A stretch of 19,234 nucleotides of DNA from an uncultured Clostridia bacterium (GTDB lineage Bacteria; Bacillota; Clostridia; UBA1381; UMGS1253), in the NCBI GenBank assembly GCA_937892135.1, contig CALAUK010000075.1, forward strand, positions 1 through 19,234, given 5' to 3'. This document shows, in pieces, positions 1-5,586 of the stretch (the stretch's first letter is position 1; each line of letters opens with the position of its first letter). The position numbers were made by a program, and so were the translations under genes. The notes beneath the pieces were generated by a model that worked only from the letters and a program-made list of their open reading frames with translations, was not told where the DNA came from and searched no databases.

Positions 1-504
1 CCCGTTTTGTATATTGCAAATGTGTCAGAAGATGATTTTGCAAACGGAATTGAAAACAACTCATTTGTTTCTGAGGTTGAAAAATTTGCTGATGGCGAGG
101 GCTCGGGAGTTATTGCCATATCTGCCCGTATTGAAGAAGAAATTTCTCAGCTTGAGCAGGAAGAGAAAATTGAGTTTTTACAGGCTATGGGACTTTCCGA
201 GTCCGGCCTTGACAAGATAGTTAAAGCAAGCTATAAGCTTTTAGGTCTTATAAGCTACCTTACAGCAGGTGAGCCCGAGGTAAGAGCGTGGACTATTACA
301 AACGGCACAAAAGCACCTCAGGCGGCAGGAAAAATCCATTCTGACTTTGAAAAAGGCTTTATAAGAGCAGAGGTTATAGCATATAACGATTTAATTGAAA
401 ACAAAACTATGGCTGCTGCAAAGGAAAAAGGACTTGTTCGCTCTGAGGGCAAGGAATATGTTATGAAAGACGGAGACATTGTTCTTTTCCGATTTAATGT
501 GTGA
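1..504 (+). CDS. ychF: Redox-regulated ATPase YchF (OLA1 family), C-terminal part
   Basis: The reading frame is open from the first base, so the gene begins before the window and only the last 167 codons are present. YchF/OLA1 proteins are Obg-related P-loop ATPases that associate with ribosomes. The visible part covers the end of the ATPase/coiled-coil region and the C-terminal TGS domain. Family-typical stretches are 'YIANVSE' at the left edge, 'GLISYLTAGEPEVRAWTI' near the middle, 'KAPQAAGKIHSDFEKGFIRAE', and the terminal 'DGDIVLFRFNV'. The nucleotide-binding G1-G4 motifs would lie upstream and cannot be checked. The stop lies within a base or two of the start of the biotin ligase, so the two are probably cotranscribed. 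Identification rests on the diagnostic TGS-domain ending. Confidence 0.95.
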   Translation, partial: PVLYIANVSEDDFANGIENNSFVSEVEKFADGEGSGVIAISARIEEEISQLEQEEKIEFLQAMGLSESGLDKIVKASYKLLGLISYLTAGEPEVRAWTITNGTKAPQAAGKIHSDFEKGFIRAEVIAYNDLIENKTMAAAKEKGLVRSEGKEYVMKDGDIVLFRFNV

Positions 505-505
505 T

Positions 506-1261
506 ATGGAAGAAAAAACAATAGAATTTAAAGGTGTAACTTCAACTGTTTTAGTATTTGATGAGGTTGAATCAACAAACGATATAGCGAAAAAGATGGC
601 AAAAGAGGGCGCGTGCGACAGGACTGTTATTATTGCTAACAGTCAGACCGGGGGCCGGGGAAGAATGGGAAGAAGCTTTTTATCTAAGCCCGGCGGAATT
701 TATATGTCGTTTATATTAAAGCCTGATGTTCCTGCCTTTGACGCTTTAAAGATTACGGCAGGAGCGGCAGTGGCGGTGAGGCGTGCAGTTTCAAAGTATG
801 CAGAGGGCGCTTTGATTAAATGGGTTAATGATATATACATAAACGGAAAAAAGGGCGCGGGAATTCTAGCGGAGTCTGTTATAGACGAAGACGGAAAAAT
901 GTGCATTATTTTAGGAATTGGAGTTAATCTTTTCGGAAAAAGCGAAGACTTCGGGCCCGAGCTTTCAGATATTGTTACAACTATTGAGGAAAATGCGGCT
1001 TTTCTTCCTGAAAAGAGAGAGTTTGCCTATGATATTGCCAGAGAAGTTTTTGATGTTTATGATTCGTTAAATGATTTTTCTTTAGTTATTGAAGAATATA
1101 AAAAATACTCTCTTGTTCTTAACAAAAAGGTCTTTTTAGTTTCAGGTGAAACGAAAAAAGAAGCATTTGTTATAGATATTGACGATAACGGAGGACTTAT
1201 TGTTGAACAGGATGGAGAAGTTAAAACAATTTCAACAGGTGAAGTCTCTTTAAGATTTTAA
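506..1261 (+). CDS. birA: Biotin--[acetyl-CoA-carboxylase] ligase, monofunctional
   Basis: It activates biotin with ATP to biotinyl-AMP and transfers it to a lysine of carboxylase carrier proteins in the cytoplasm. Seen in the sequence: 'DEVESTND' near residue 19, the biotin/AMP-binding loop 'GRGRMGR' near residues 49-56, and the 'KWVND' motif near residue 105, followed by 'GILAES' and 'GIGVNL'. A short C-terminal SH3-like domain follows ('LVSGETKKEAFVIDID'). At 251 residues it lacks the N-terminal helix-turn-helix of E. coli BirA, so it should be a ligase without repressor function (family knowledge). I chose the ATG at 506, one base after the ychF stop. An in-frame ATG at 497 overlapping ychF is possible, and neither has a clear Shine-Dalgarno sequence, suggesting translational coupling to ychF. 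Confidence 0.93.
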   Translation: MEEKTIEFKGVTSTVLVFDEVESTNDIAKKMAKEGACDRTVIIANSQTGGRGRMGRSFLSKPGGIYMSFILKPDVPAFDALKITAGAAVAVRRAVSKYAEGALIKWVNDIYINGKKGAGILAESVIDEDGKMCIILGIGVNLFGKSEDFGPELSDIVTTIEENAAFLPEKREFAYDIAREVFDVYDSLNDFSLVIEEYKKYSLVLNKKVFLVSGETKKEAFVIDIDDNGGLIVEQDGEVKTISTGEVSLRF

Positions 1262-1274
1262 AAGGAGTTTTATT

Positions 1275-1922
1275 ATGGCTGATATAAAAAAGGTAATGGC
1301 TGCTGCAGAGGCAAACAATATGCAGGTTTTTTATGCCGAGAAAAAAGAAGATGTAAATGATATTGTTAAGTCAATTTTAAAAGAGGGAGACAAGGTAGCG
1401 GTTGGCGGTTCTGTTTCTCTTAAAGAATGTGGTGTTTTAGACCTTTTAAGATGCGGAAAATATGAATTTTTAGACCGCTACAAAGAAGGACTTAACCAAG
1501 ACGATATAAAACAAATTTACATAGATTCTTTTTCTTCTGATGTGTACTTTTCTTCCGTTAATGCAATAACTGAAAAAGGCGAGTTATATAATGTTGACGG
1601 AACGGGAAACAGGGTTGCGGCTCTTCTTTACGGACCCGAGTCTGTTATACTTGTTGTTGGCAAAAATAAGATTGTTAAAGATATTGATGAGGCAGTTTTA
1701 AGGGTTAAAAAGATTGCAGCGCCTATGAACACAAAAAGGCTTTCTTTTGACACCTATTGCAAAAACACTGGTGAGTGTTTAGGAGTTTTTGAAAACGACT
1801 CAAATATTTGCTCAGGCTGTAAGAGTGAAATGAGAATTTGCGCAGATTATGTTATAATGGCGCATCAAAGAGTGAAAAACAGAATAAAAATCATATTTGT
1901 TAATGAGGATTTAGGCTATTAA
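1275..1922 (+). CDS. LUD-domain protein (lactate utilization / YkgG-like)
   Basis: This 215-residue protein resembles the LUD (DUF162) family, which includes LutB/LutC subunits of lactate oxidation complexes. Stand-alone clostridial members have no settled function. Supporting features are the N-terminal helix with 'ANNMQVFYAEKKEDV', the glycine motif 'VAVGGSVSLKECGV' around residues 41-54, 'SVNAITEKGELYNVDGTGNRVAALLYGP' across residues 94-121 and 'ILVVGKNKIV'. The C-terminus holds five cysteines (residues 162, 168, 179, 182, 189), a pattern common in this subfamily that could bind metal or an Fe-S cluster (inference). The start follows an AAAGGAG Shine-Dalgarno sequence at a proper distance, 13 bases after birA. 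A terminator hairpin lies downstream. No lutA or lutB partner is nearby, so lactate use should not be assumed. Confidence 0.85.
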   Translation: MADIKKVMAAAEANNMQVFYAEKKEDVNDIVKSILKEGDKVAVGGSVSLKECGVLDLLRCGKYEFLDRYKEGLNQDDIKQIYIDSFSSDVYFSSVNAITEKGELYNVDGTGNRVAALLYGPESVILVVGKNKIVKDIDEAVLRVKKIAAPMNTKRLSFDTYCKNTGECLGVFENDSNICSGCKSEMRICADYVIMAHQRVKNRIKIIFVNEDLGY

Positions 1923-1926
1923 AATA

Positions 1927-1951
1927 TTTGTCGACTGATTTATTTGTCGGC
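1927..1951 (+). promoter_or_regulatory. Two Spo0A-box-like direct repeats upstream of spoIIGA
   Basis: TTTGTCGAC at 1927-1935 and TTTGTCGGC at 1943-1951 match the Spo0A box TTTGTCRAA at 8 and 7 of 9 positions. They lie on the same strand, 16 bases apart start to start, just upstream of the proposed spoIIGA promoter. In Bacillus subtilis the spoIIG operon is directly activated by phosphorylated Spo0A. The match and location are seen; binding is inferred. Confidence 0.65.
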
Positions 1952-1961
1952 TATGTAAATT

Positions 1962-1994
1962 TTTACAAAATTTTTATTACCTCTCTGCTATACT
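1962..1994 (+). promoter_or_regulatory. Candidate spoIIG promoter with 21-bp spacer
   Basis: TTTACA (1962-1967) and TATACT (1989-1994) each match the sigma-A hexamers at 5 of 6 positions but are 21 bp apart instead of 17. The B. subtilis spoIIG promoter is known for an overlong (22 bp) spacer that makes it dependent on Spo0A, so the spacing supports the call. Transcription would start near 2001, inside the loop of the hairpin at 1980-2018. Confidence 0.55.
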
Positions 1995-2026
1995 TAATTT
2001 TAAGAAACGGCAGAGGGGCTTTTTTT
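1980..2026 (+). terminator. Rho-independent terminator overlapping the spoIIGA promoter and ribosome binding site
   Basis: CCTCTCTGC (1980-1988) pairs with GCAGAGGGG (2010-2018), nine pairs including one G-T, and is followed by seven T's (2020-2026). The loop contains a smaller CTTAA/TTAAG stem (1993-1997 with 2000-2004). It would stop transcripts coming from birA and the LUD gene. The right arm AGAGGGG (2012-2018) is also the only Shine-Dalgarno candidate for spoIIGA, 8 bases before its ATG. Confidence 0.65.
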
Positions 2027-2863
2027 ATGGCGATTATTTTTGTTGATGTTTTTTTTATTTATAATTTTATAATTGACCTTATTTTAATACTTACAACAAA
2101 GCTTTTATGCTTTTCAAAATCAGGAAAGCTAGATGTTTTAATGGGGGCTTTTTTAGGAAGTTTCTATGCTGTGTGTGATATGGTTTTTAATATAAACGGC
2201 ATTCTAAGCTATGCTCTTCAGGTAGTTGTTTTGTTTTTGGTAAATCTTATTTCTTTTAAGCCTCGCACGAGGCACTCGCTTTTAAAAAGCACGATTGTAT
2301 TCTTTGTTTCAAATTTTATCTATGGCGGAGCATGCATGTTTTTAGTGTATTTTTTAAATATCGGCATGCACTTCGGGGGCGGAATATTTTATCTTGAGGT
2401 TGGCTTTGTACCACTTGTTTTATGGTGCATTTCAACTTATGGTGTTATATATTTTTCAAAAAGAATTATTGAAAAAAAGCTTCTTTATTCAAAGAGAATT
2501 CATAATTTGGAAATAACGGTTCGCGATAAAGCAGTTTCTATGACAGCGCTTTACGACACGGGAAACTGCCTTTTTGAGCCTATAAGCGGTGCGCCTGTGA
2601 TTTTTGCTGAGGAAAAGCTTTTTGAGGAAAGTGACATTAAAATAAACTCCTACCGGGCAATCCCATACAGAAGCGCAGGCGGAGACGGAATACTTATGGC
2701 TTTTTTGCCCGATAAAGTTAAACTTGATTTTAAAGAAACGGATAAAACTGTATATGTTGCACTTTTTTCGGGAACACTTTCTAAAGACGGGGAGTACAAT
2801 GCAGTGCTTCACCCGTTTTTATTAACAGAAAGCAAAATAAAAGAGGGGGCGCTTGACTGTTGA
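2027..2863 (+). CDS. spoIIGA: Sporulation sigma-E factor-processing peptidase SpoIIGA
   Basis: This membrane aspartic protease cleaves the pro-peptide of sigma-E in the mother cell after asymmetric division. The N-terminal half is a chain of about five hydrophobic segments beginning 'IIFVDVFFIYNFIIDLILIL', as in the family. The soluble C-terminal half has the protease motif 'ALYDTGNCLFEPISGAPV', with the predicted catalytic aspartate at residue 177 (DTGN). At 278 residues it is a little shorter than the 309 of B. subtilis. I chose the ATG at 2027 because the preceding in-frame codons run through the promoter and terminator, and the family starts directly with the first membrane segment. Its stop overlaps the TTG start of sigE, the usual spoIIG operon arrangement, giving coupled expression of protease and substrate. 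Confidence 0.93.
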   Translation: MAIIFVDVFFIYNFIIDLILILTTKLLCFSKSGKLDVLMGAFLGSFYAVCDMVFNINGILSYALQVVVLFLVNLISFKPRTRHSLLKSTIVFFVSNFIYGGACMFLVYFLNIGMHFGGGIFYLEVGFVPLVLWCISTYGVIYFSKRIIEKKLLYSKRIHNLEITVRDKAVSMTALYDTGNCLFEPISGAPVIFAEEKLFEESDIKINSYRAIPYRSAGGDGILMAFLPDKVKLDFKETDKTVYVALFSGTLSKDGEYNAVLHPFLLTESKIKEGALDC

Positions 2864-3555
2864 TATTTAAAAGCATAATTGAAAAATTACGAAAGCTTTT
2901 AGAAAATGAAATCTATTACATAGGCGGAAACGATACTTTGCCCGCGCCTTTAAGTCAGGAGGAAGAGGCAGAGGTTATAAAAAGGCTTAAAAATAACGAT
3001 GAAGAGGCAAAAAACACACTTATTGAAAGAAATTTAAGGCTTGTTGTTTATATCGCAAAAAAGTTTGAAAACACCTCTGTTGGCATTGAGGATTTAATCT
3101 CAATCGGAAGCATCGGGCTTATTAAGGCAATAAACACATTTAACCCCGATAAAAATATAAAGCTTGCTACATACGCCTCAAGGTGCATTGAAAATGAAAT
3201 TCTTATGTACTTAAGAAAAAACAGCTCACAGAGGATTGAAATTTCAATAGATGAGCCACTTAACACCGACTGGGACGGAAACGAGCTTTTGTTATCTGAT
3301 ATTTTAGGAACTGAGGGCGATATAATAAACAAAAATATTGAAGAAGAGGTTGACCGTGAACTTTTAAAGTTTGCTTTGCAAAAGCTTTCGGGCAGAGAAA
3401 GAAATATTATGATTTTGCGCTTCGGACTTGAGGGAAATGAAGAAAAAACTCAAAAAGAGGTTGCCGATATGCTTGGAATTTCGCAGTCGTATATTTCAAG
3501 GCTTGAAAAGAGAATAATAGTACGGCTTAAAAAGGAAATATCAAAACTTACATAA
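2860..3555 (+). CDS. sigE: RNA polymerase sporulation sigma factor sigma-E (pro-form)
   Basis: This is the early mother-cell sigma factor, made as an inactive membrane-associated precursor and activated by SpoIIGA. It is recognised by 'YYIGG' at residues 19-23, region 2 ('IERNLRLVVYIAKKFENT', 'DLISIGSIGLIKAINTFNP', 'ATYASRCIENEILMYLR'), 'DEPLNTDWDGNELLLSD' and region 4 ('KTQKEVADMLGISQSYISRLEKR'). The precursor segment before YYIGG is about 18 residues, against about 27 in B. subtilis, but is still amphipathic ('IIEKLRKLLENEI'). The start is a TTG overlapping the spoIIGA stop, with GAGGGGG at 2843-2849, ten bases upstream. The product is 231 residues. It is followed by sigG after a 44-base gap, the conserved clostridial and bacillar order. 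Confidence 0.96.
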   Translation: MIFKSIIEKLRKLLENEIYYIGGNDTLPAPLSQEEEAEVIKRLKNNDEEAKNTLIERNLRLVVYIAKKFENTSVGIEDLISIGSIGLIKAINTFNPDKNIKLATYASRCIENEILMYLRKNSSQRIEISIDEPLNTDWDGNELLLSDILGTEGDIINKNIEEEVDRELLKFALQKLSGRERNIMILRFGLEGNEEKTQKEVADMLGISQSYISRLEKRIIVRLKKEISKLT

Positions 3556-3561
3556 TTATTT

Positions 3562-3592
3562 TGTGTTGACTCCTACATAACACATAAGGAGG
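3562..3592 (+). promoter_or_regulatory. Foldable sigG leader with Shine-Dalgarno AAGGAGG
   Basis: The strong Shine-Dalgarno AAGGAGG (3586-3592) sits 7 bases before the sigG ATG. CTCCT (3570-3574) is complementary to AGGAG (3587-3591) and could mask it. A second inverted repeat, TGTGTT (3562-3567) with AACACA (3579-3584), interleaves with it, so the two can form alternative hairpins or an H-type pseudoknot. The base complementarity is seen; a regulatory role is inferred. Confidence 0.4.
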
Positions 3593-3599
3593 AAATACT

Positions 3600-4370
3600 A
3601 TGGCAAATAAAGTTTATATTTGCGGGGTCAACACAGCTAAACTTCCCGTTTATTCTCAGGAGGAAAAGGAAAAGCTTTTAATCAAGATAAAGCAAGGAGA
3701 TAAATTCGCAAGAGAGGACTTTATAAAGGGTAATTTAAGGCTTGTTTTAAGCGTTGTTCAAAGATTTTCCCAAAGAGGCGAAAACCCTGATGATTTGTTT
3801 CAGGTAGGCTGTATAGGGCTTATTAAAGCGATAGATAATTTTAATATTGAAATCGGTGTAAGGTTTTCAACTTATGCCGTTCCAATGATTATAGGCGAAA
3901 TCAGAAGGTATTTAAGAGATAATAATTCTATAAGAGTAAGCCGTTCTTTAAGAGATATTGCATATAAAGCACTTTCTGCAAAAGAAAAGCTTACAGCCAT
4001 GTTAAACCGCGAGCCTACTATTGAGGAAATTTCAAAAGAAATTGATATTAAAAAAGAAGATATTTCATTTGCGCTTGATGCAATTTCAGACCCCGTGTCT
4101 TTATACGAGCCTGTTTATCATGACGGTGCTGATGCATTGTTTGTTTTAGACCAGCTTTCAGACGAAAAAAATTCAGACGATTCGTGGCTTGAACAGATTT
4201 CATTAACAGAGGCTATGAAGCATCTTACAAACCGTGAAAAGCATATATTAAGGCTTAGATTTTTTAAAGGTAAAACACAGATGGAGGTCGCAGAGGAAAT
4301 AGGAATAAGTCAGGCTCAGGTTTCAAGGCTTGAAAAGAGTGCAATTGACCATATGAAAAAATATATGTAA
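3600..4370 (+). CDS. sigG: RNA polymerase sporulation sigma factor sigma-G
   Basis: This is the late forespore-specific sigma factor that drives genes for spore DNA protection and germination. The N-terminal 'NKVYICGVNTAKLPV' is a hallmark of sigma-G. Region 2 ('IKGNLRLVLSVVQRFSQRGE', 'DLFQVGCIGLIKAIDNFNI', 'FSTYAVPMIIGEIRRYLRD'), region 3 ('REPTIEEISKEIDI') and region 4 ('LTNREKHILRLRFFKGKTQMEVAEEIGISQAQVSRLEK') are complete. At 256 residues it matches the family length (260 in B. subtilis). The ATG has a near-perfect Shine-Dalgarno. It lies 44 bases behind sigE, so read-through could make it too early. In Bacillus this is countered by a sigma-F-dependent promoter, translational tuning and anti-sigma factors. 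I could not find a convincing sigma-F promoter here. Confidence 0.97.
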   Translation: MANKVYICGVNTAKLPVYSQEEKEKLLIKIKQGDKFAREDFIKGNLRLVLSVVQRFSQRGENPDDLFQVGCIGLIKAIDNFNIEIGVRFSTYAVPMIIGEIRRYLRDNNSIRVSRSLRDIAYKALSAKEKLTAMLNREPTIEEISKEIDIKKEDISFALDAISDPVSLYEPVYHDGADALFVLDQLSDEKNSDDSWLEQISLTEAMKHLTNREKHILRLRFFKGKTQMEVAEEIGISQAQVSRLEKSAIDHMKKYM

Positions 4371-4426
4371 ACTTTTATTTGTTTTAACATATACTTTTCA
4401 TATATGAATATGGCGGAGGTGACAAG

Positions 4427-4540
4427 ATGGAGGAGAAAGAAAAAAACACAGGTCAGTTAAACGAAGACGATAAGGTTTTAGAGGATATTGACGATTTGAT
4501 TTTTAAATATGAAATTGTTAAAATGCATTCCGAAAGGTAA
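4427..4540 (+). CDS. Small acidic ORF of 37 residues downstream of sigG
   Basis: I do not recognise this protein. The ORF begins with ATG at 4427 behind an excellent Shine-Dalgarno (GGAGGTGA, 4415-4422) and ends with TAA at 4538, ten bases before the terminator stem. The product starts 'MEEKEKNTGQLNEDDK' and ends 'FKYEIVKMHSER'. It is highly charged and mainly acidic, with a likely helix in 'VLEDIDDLIFKYEIVKMH', and has no membrane segment or signal peptide. It lies 56 bases behind sigG and before the terminator, so it is probably expressed in the same transcript or from a promoter in that gap. The strong ribosome binding site and its position argue that it is translated. The function is unknown; a forespore or sigma-factor-related role is only a guess from context. 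Confidence 0.6.
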   Translation: MEEKEKNTGQLNEDDKVLEDIDDLIFKYEIVKMHSER

Positions 4541-4549
4541 TGTGCAGGC

Positions 4550-4587
4550 GACGGAACGAAAAAACGTTCTGCCGTCTTATTTTTTTT
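4550..4587 (+). terminator. Rho-independent terminator after the sigG transcript
   Basis: GACGG-AACG (4550-4558) pairs with CGTT-CCGTC (4565-4568 and 4572-4576) around an A6 loop, with a 3-base bulge, and is followed by TTATTTTTTTT (4577-4587). It separates the sporulation cluster from the Nudix-mre operon. Confidence 0.85.
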
Positions 4588-4617
4588 AAATACTTTGTAT
4601 CTTTTTTGGATTAGTAC

Positions 4618-4665
4618 TTGAAAAAAAGGAAAAAATAATTTATAATGTATTATGTATGCTATAAT
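4618..4665 (+). promoter_or_regulatory. Sigma-A promoter(s) for the Nudix-zapA-mre operon
   Basis: TTGAAA (4618-4623) and TATAAT (4641-4646) are separated by exactly 17 bp. A second TATAAT at 4660-4665 is preceded by TGC, forming an extended -10 element (TGCTATAAT), and could be an alternative start. Both lie in the gap between the terminator and the Nudix gene and point into it. Confidence 0.8.
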
Positions 4666-4707
4666 GTGATATTATGGCTTGTTTATAAATTTTTTTAAAG
4701 GAATGGG

Positions 4708-5244
4708 ATGTCTGTGCCAAAAAAAGAAGTAACTGTAAAAAGCGAAACTTTGTATGAAGGAAATATTCTTACGCTTAAAAGAGACACGGTTATAGCCGCA
4801 TCAGGAGACGAGGCGTTGCGTGAGATTGTTCTTCATTCGGGCGGTGTCGGAATTGTTGCATTAACTTCTGAAAACAAAATCGTTTTGGTTAAGCAATACA
4901 GAATAGCTCTTGATGATTTTATTTTAGAAATTCCGGCGGGCAAGCTTGAGATAGATGAGGATATTTATAAGGCGGCAGAGCGCGAGCTTAAAGAGGAGAC
5001 GGGTTACAGTGCAGAGAAAGTCGAGTTTTTAGGCGAGGTTTTAGCGTCACCGGGTTTTTTAACGGAAAAGGTAAGTCTGTTTTTAGCGACAGGACTTAAA
5101 AAAGGGGAATGCTCGTTTGATAAAGACGAGGATATTGAAACAATAGAGATTTCTTTCGACGAGGCAGTCAAAATGGCAGTATCGGGAGAGATTAAAGATG
5201 CGAAAAGCGTTTCGGGAATTTTAAAGGCTTATATAAAGGGATAA
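4708..5244 (+). CDS. Nudix hydrolase, ADP-ribose pyrophosphatase type
   Basis: It probably hydrolyses ADP-ribose to AMP and ribose 5-phosphate, a housekeeping clean-up reaction. The complete Nudix box (G-x5-E-x7-R-E-x2-E-E-x-G) lies at about residues 78-100, beginning 'GKLEIDED' and ending 'RELKEETGY', directly after 'FILEIPA', an arrangement typical of the ADP-ribose branch. Also typical are the N-terminal 'SETLYEGNILTLKRDTV', 'GVGIVALTSENKIVLVKQYR' and, after the box, 'ASPGFLTEKVSLFLATGL'. The length of 178 residues is normal. The ATG at 4708 follows AAAGGA with a 5-base gap. It is the first gene of the run leading through zapA to minC. Substrate specificity cannot be proved from sequence alone. 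Confidence 0.9.
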   Translation: MSVPKKEVTVKSETLYEGNILTLKRDTVIAASGDEALREIVLHSGGVGIVALTSENKIVLVKQYRIALDDFILEIPAGKLEIDEDIYKAAERELKEETGYSAEKVEFLGEVLASPGFLTEKVSLFLATGLKKGECSFDKDEDIETIEISFDEAVKMAVSGEIKDAKSVSGILKAYIKG

Positions 5245-5271
5245 TGCTAAGAAATAAGGGGAGGTTTTTTT

Positions 5272-5586
5272 ATGAACGAAAAAACAACTATCGAGGCAAA
5301 AATACTTGGAAAGTACTATACCATTACAGCAGATGAACCGGAAGAGTATATATATAAAATATGCTCTAAGGTTGATAAAATGGTGTCTGACATTCTTTCA
5401 AAAAATCCTAGAAAGGGAGCTGAGATGTCGGCTATTTTAACTGCTATAAATGTTACAGATGACCTTTTGAAAGCAGAAAAGAGAATTGACAATCTGCAGA
5501 GGCAGATTATGCAGTATAACAAAGAGATTGCAGCGCTTGAGGGAAAAATCCGCGAGCTTTCAAATAAACTGGAGAGAAGAAACTGA
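5272..5586 (+). CDS. zapA: Cell division protein ZapA
   Basis: ZapA binds FtsZ at mid-cell and bundles its filaments to stabilise the Z ring. The 104-residue product has the family pattern: an N-terminal beta region ('TIEAKILGKYYTITADEPEEYI'), then 'KVDKMVSDILSKNPRKGAEMSAILTAINVTDDLLKA' and a C-terminal coiled coil ('EKRIDNLQRQIMQYNKEIAALEGKIRELSNKLE'). The start has a strong GGGGAGG Shine-Dalgarno. Its TGA overlaps the ATG of the next gene by one base, and zapA next to a U32 peptidase gene is a common Firmicutes neighbourhood. It is slightly longer than B. subtilis ZapA because of the extended coiled coil. Confidence 0.9.
   Translation: MNEKTTIEAKILGKYYTITADEPEEYIYKICSKVDKMVSDILSKNPRKGAEMSAILTAINVTDDLLKAEKRIDNLQRQIMQYNKEIAALEGKIRELSNKLERRN

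Noticed and set aside
1928..2026. An upstream TTG start that would add 33 residues to SpoIIGA.
   Set aside because: The extra stretch covers the Spo0A boxes, promoter and terminator, has no ribosome binding site, and the family starts with the first membrane segment at 2027.
3489..3517. A GTATA ... GAGAATAATA pair inside sigE as a sigma-F-type promoter for sigG.
   Set aside because: The -10 part has several mismatches to the sigma-F consensus and the bases are constrained by the conserved coding sequence.
3494..4339. A 19-bp identical repeat, TTTCAAGGCTTGAAAAGAG, at 3494-3512 and 4321-4339, with an internal palindrome.
   Set aside because: Both copies encode the same conserved region 4.2 residues (SRLEK) in the paralogues sigE and sigG, so common ancestry and codon use explain it.
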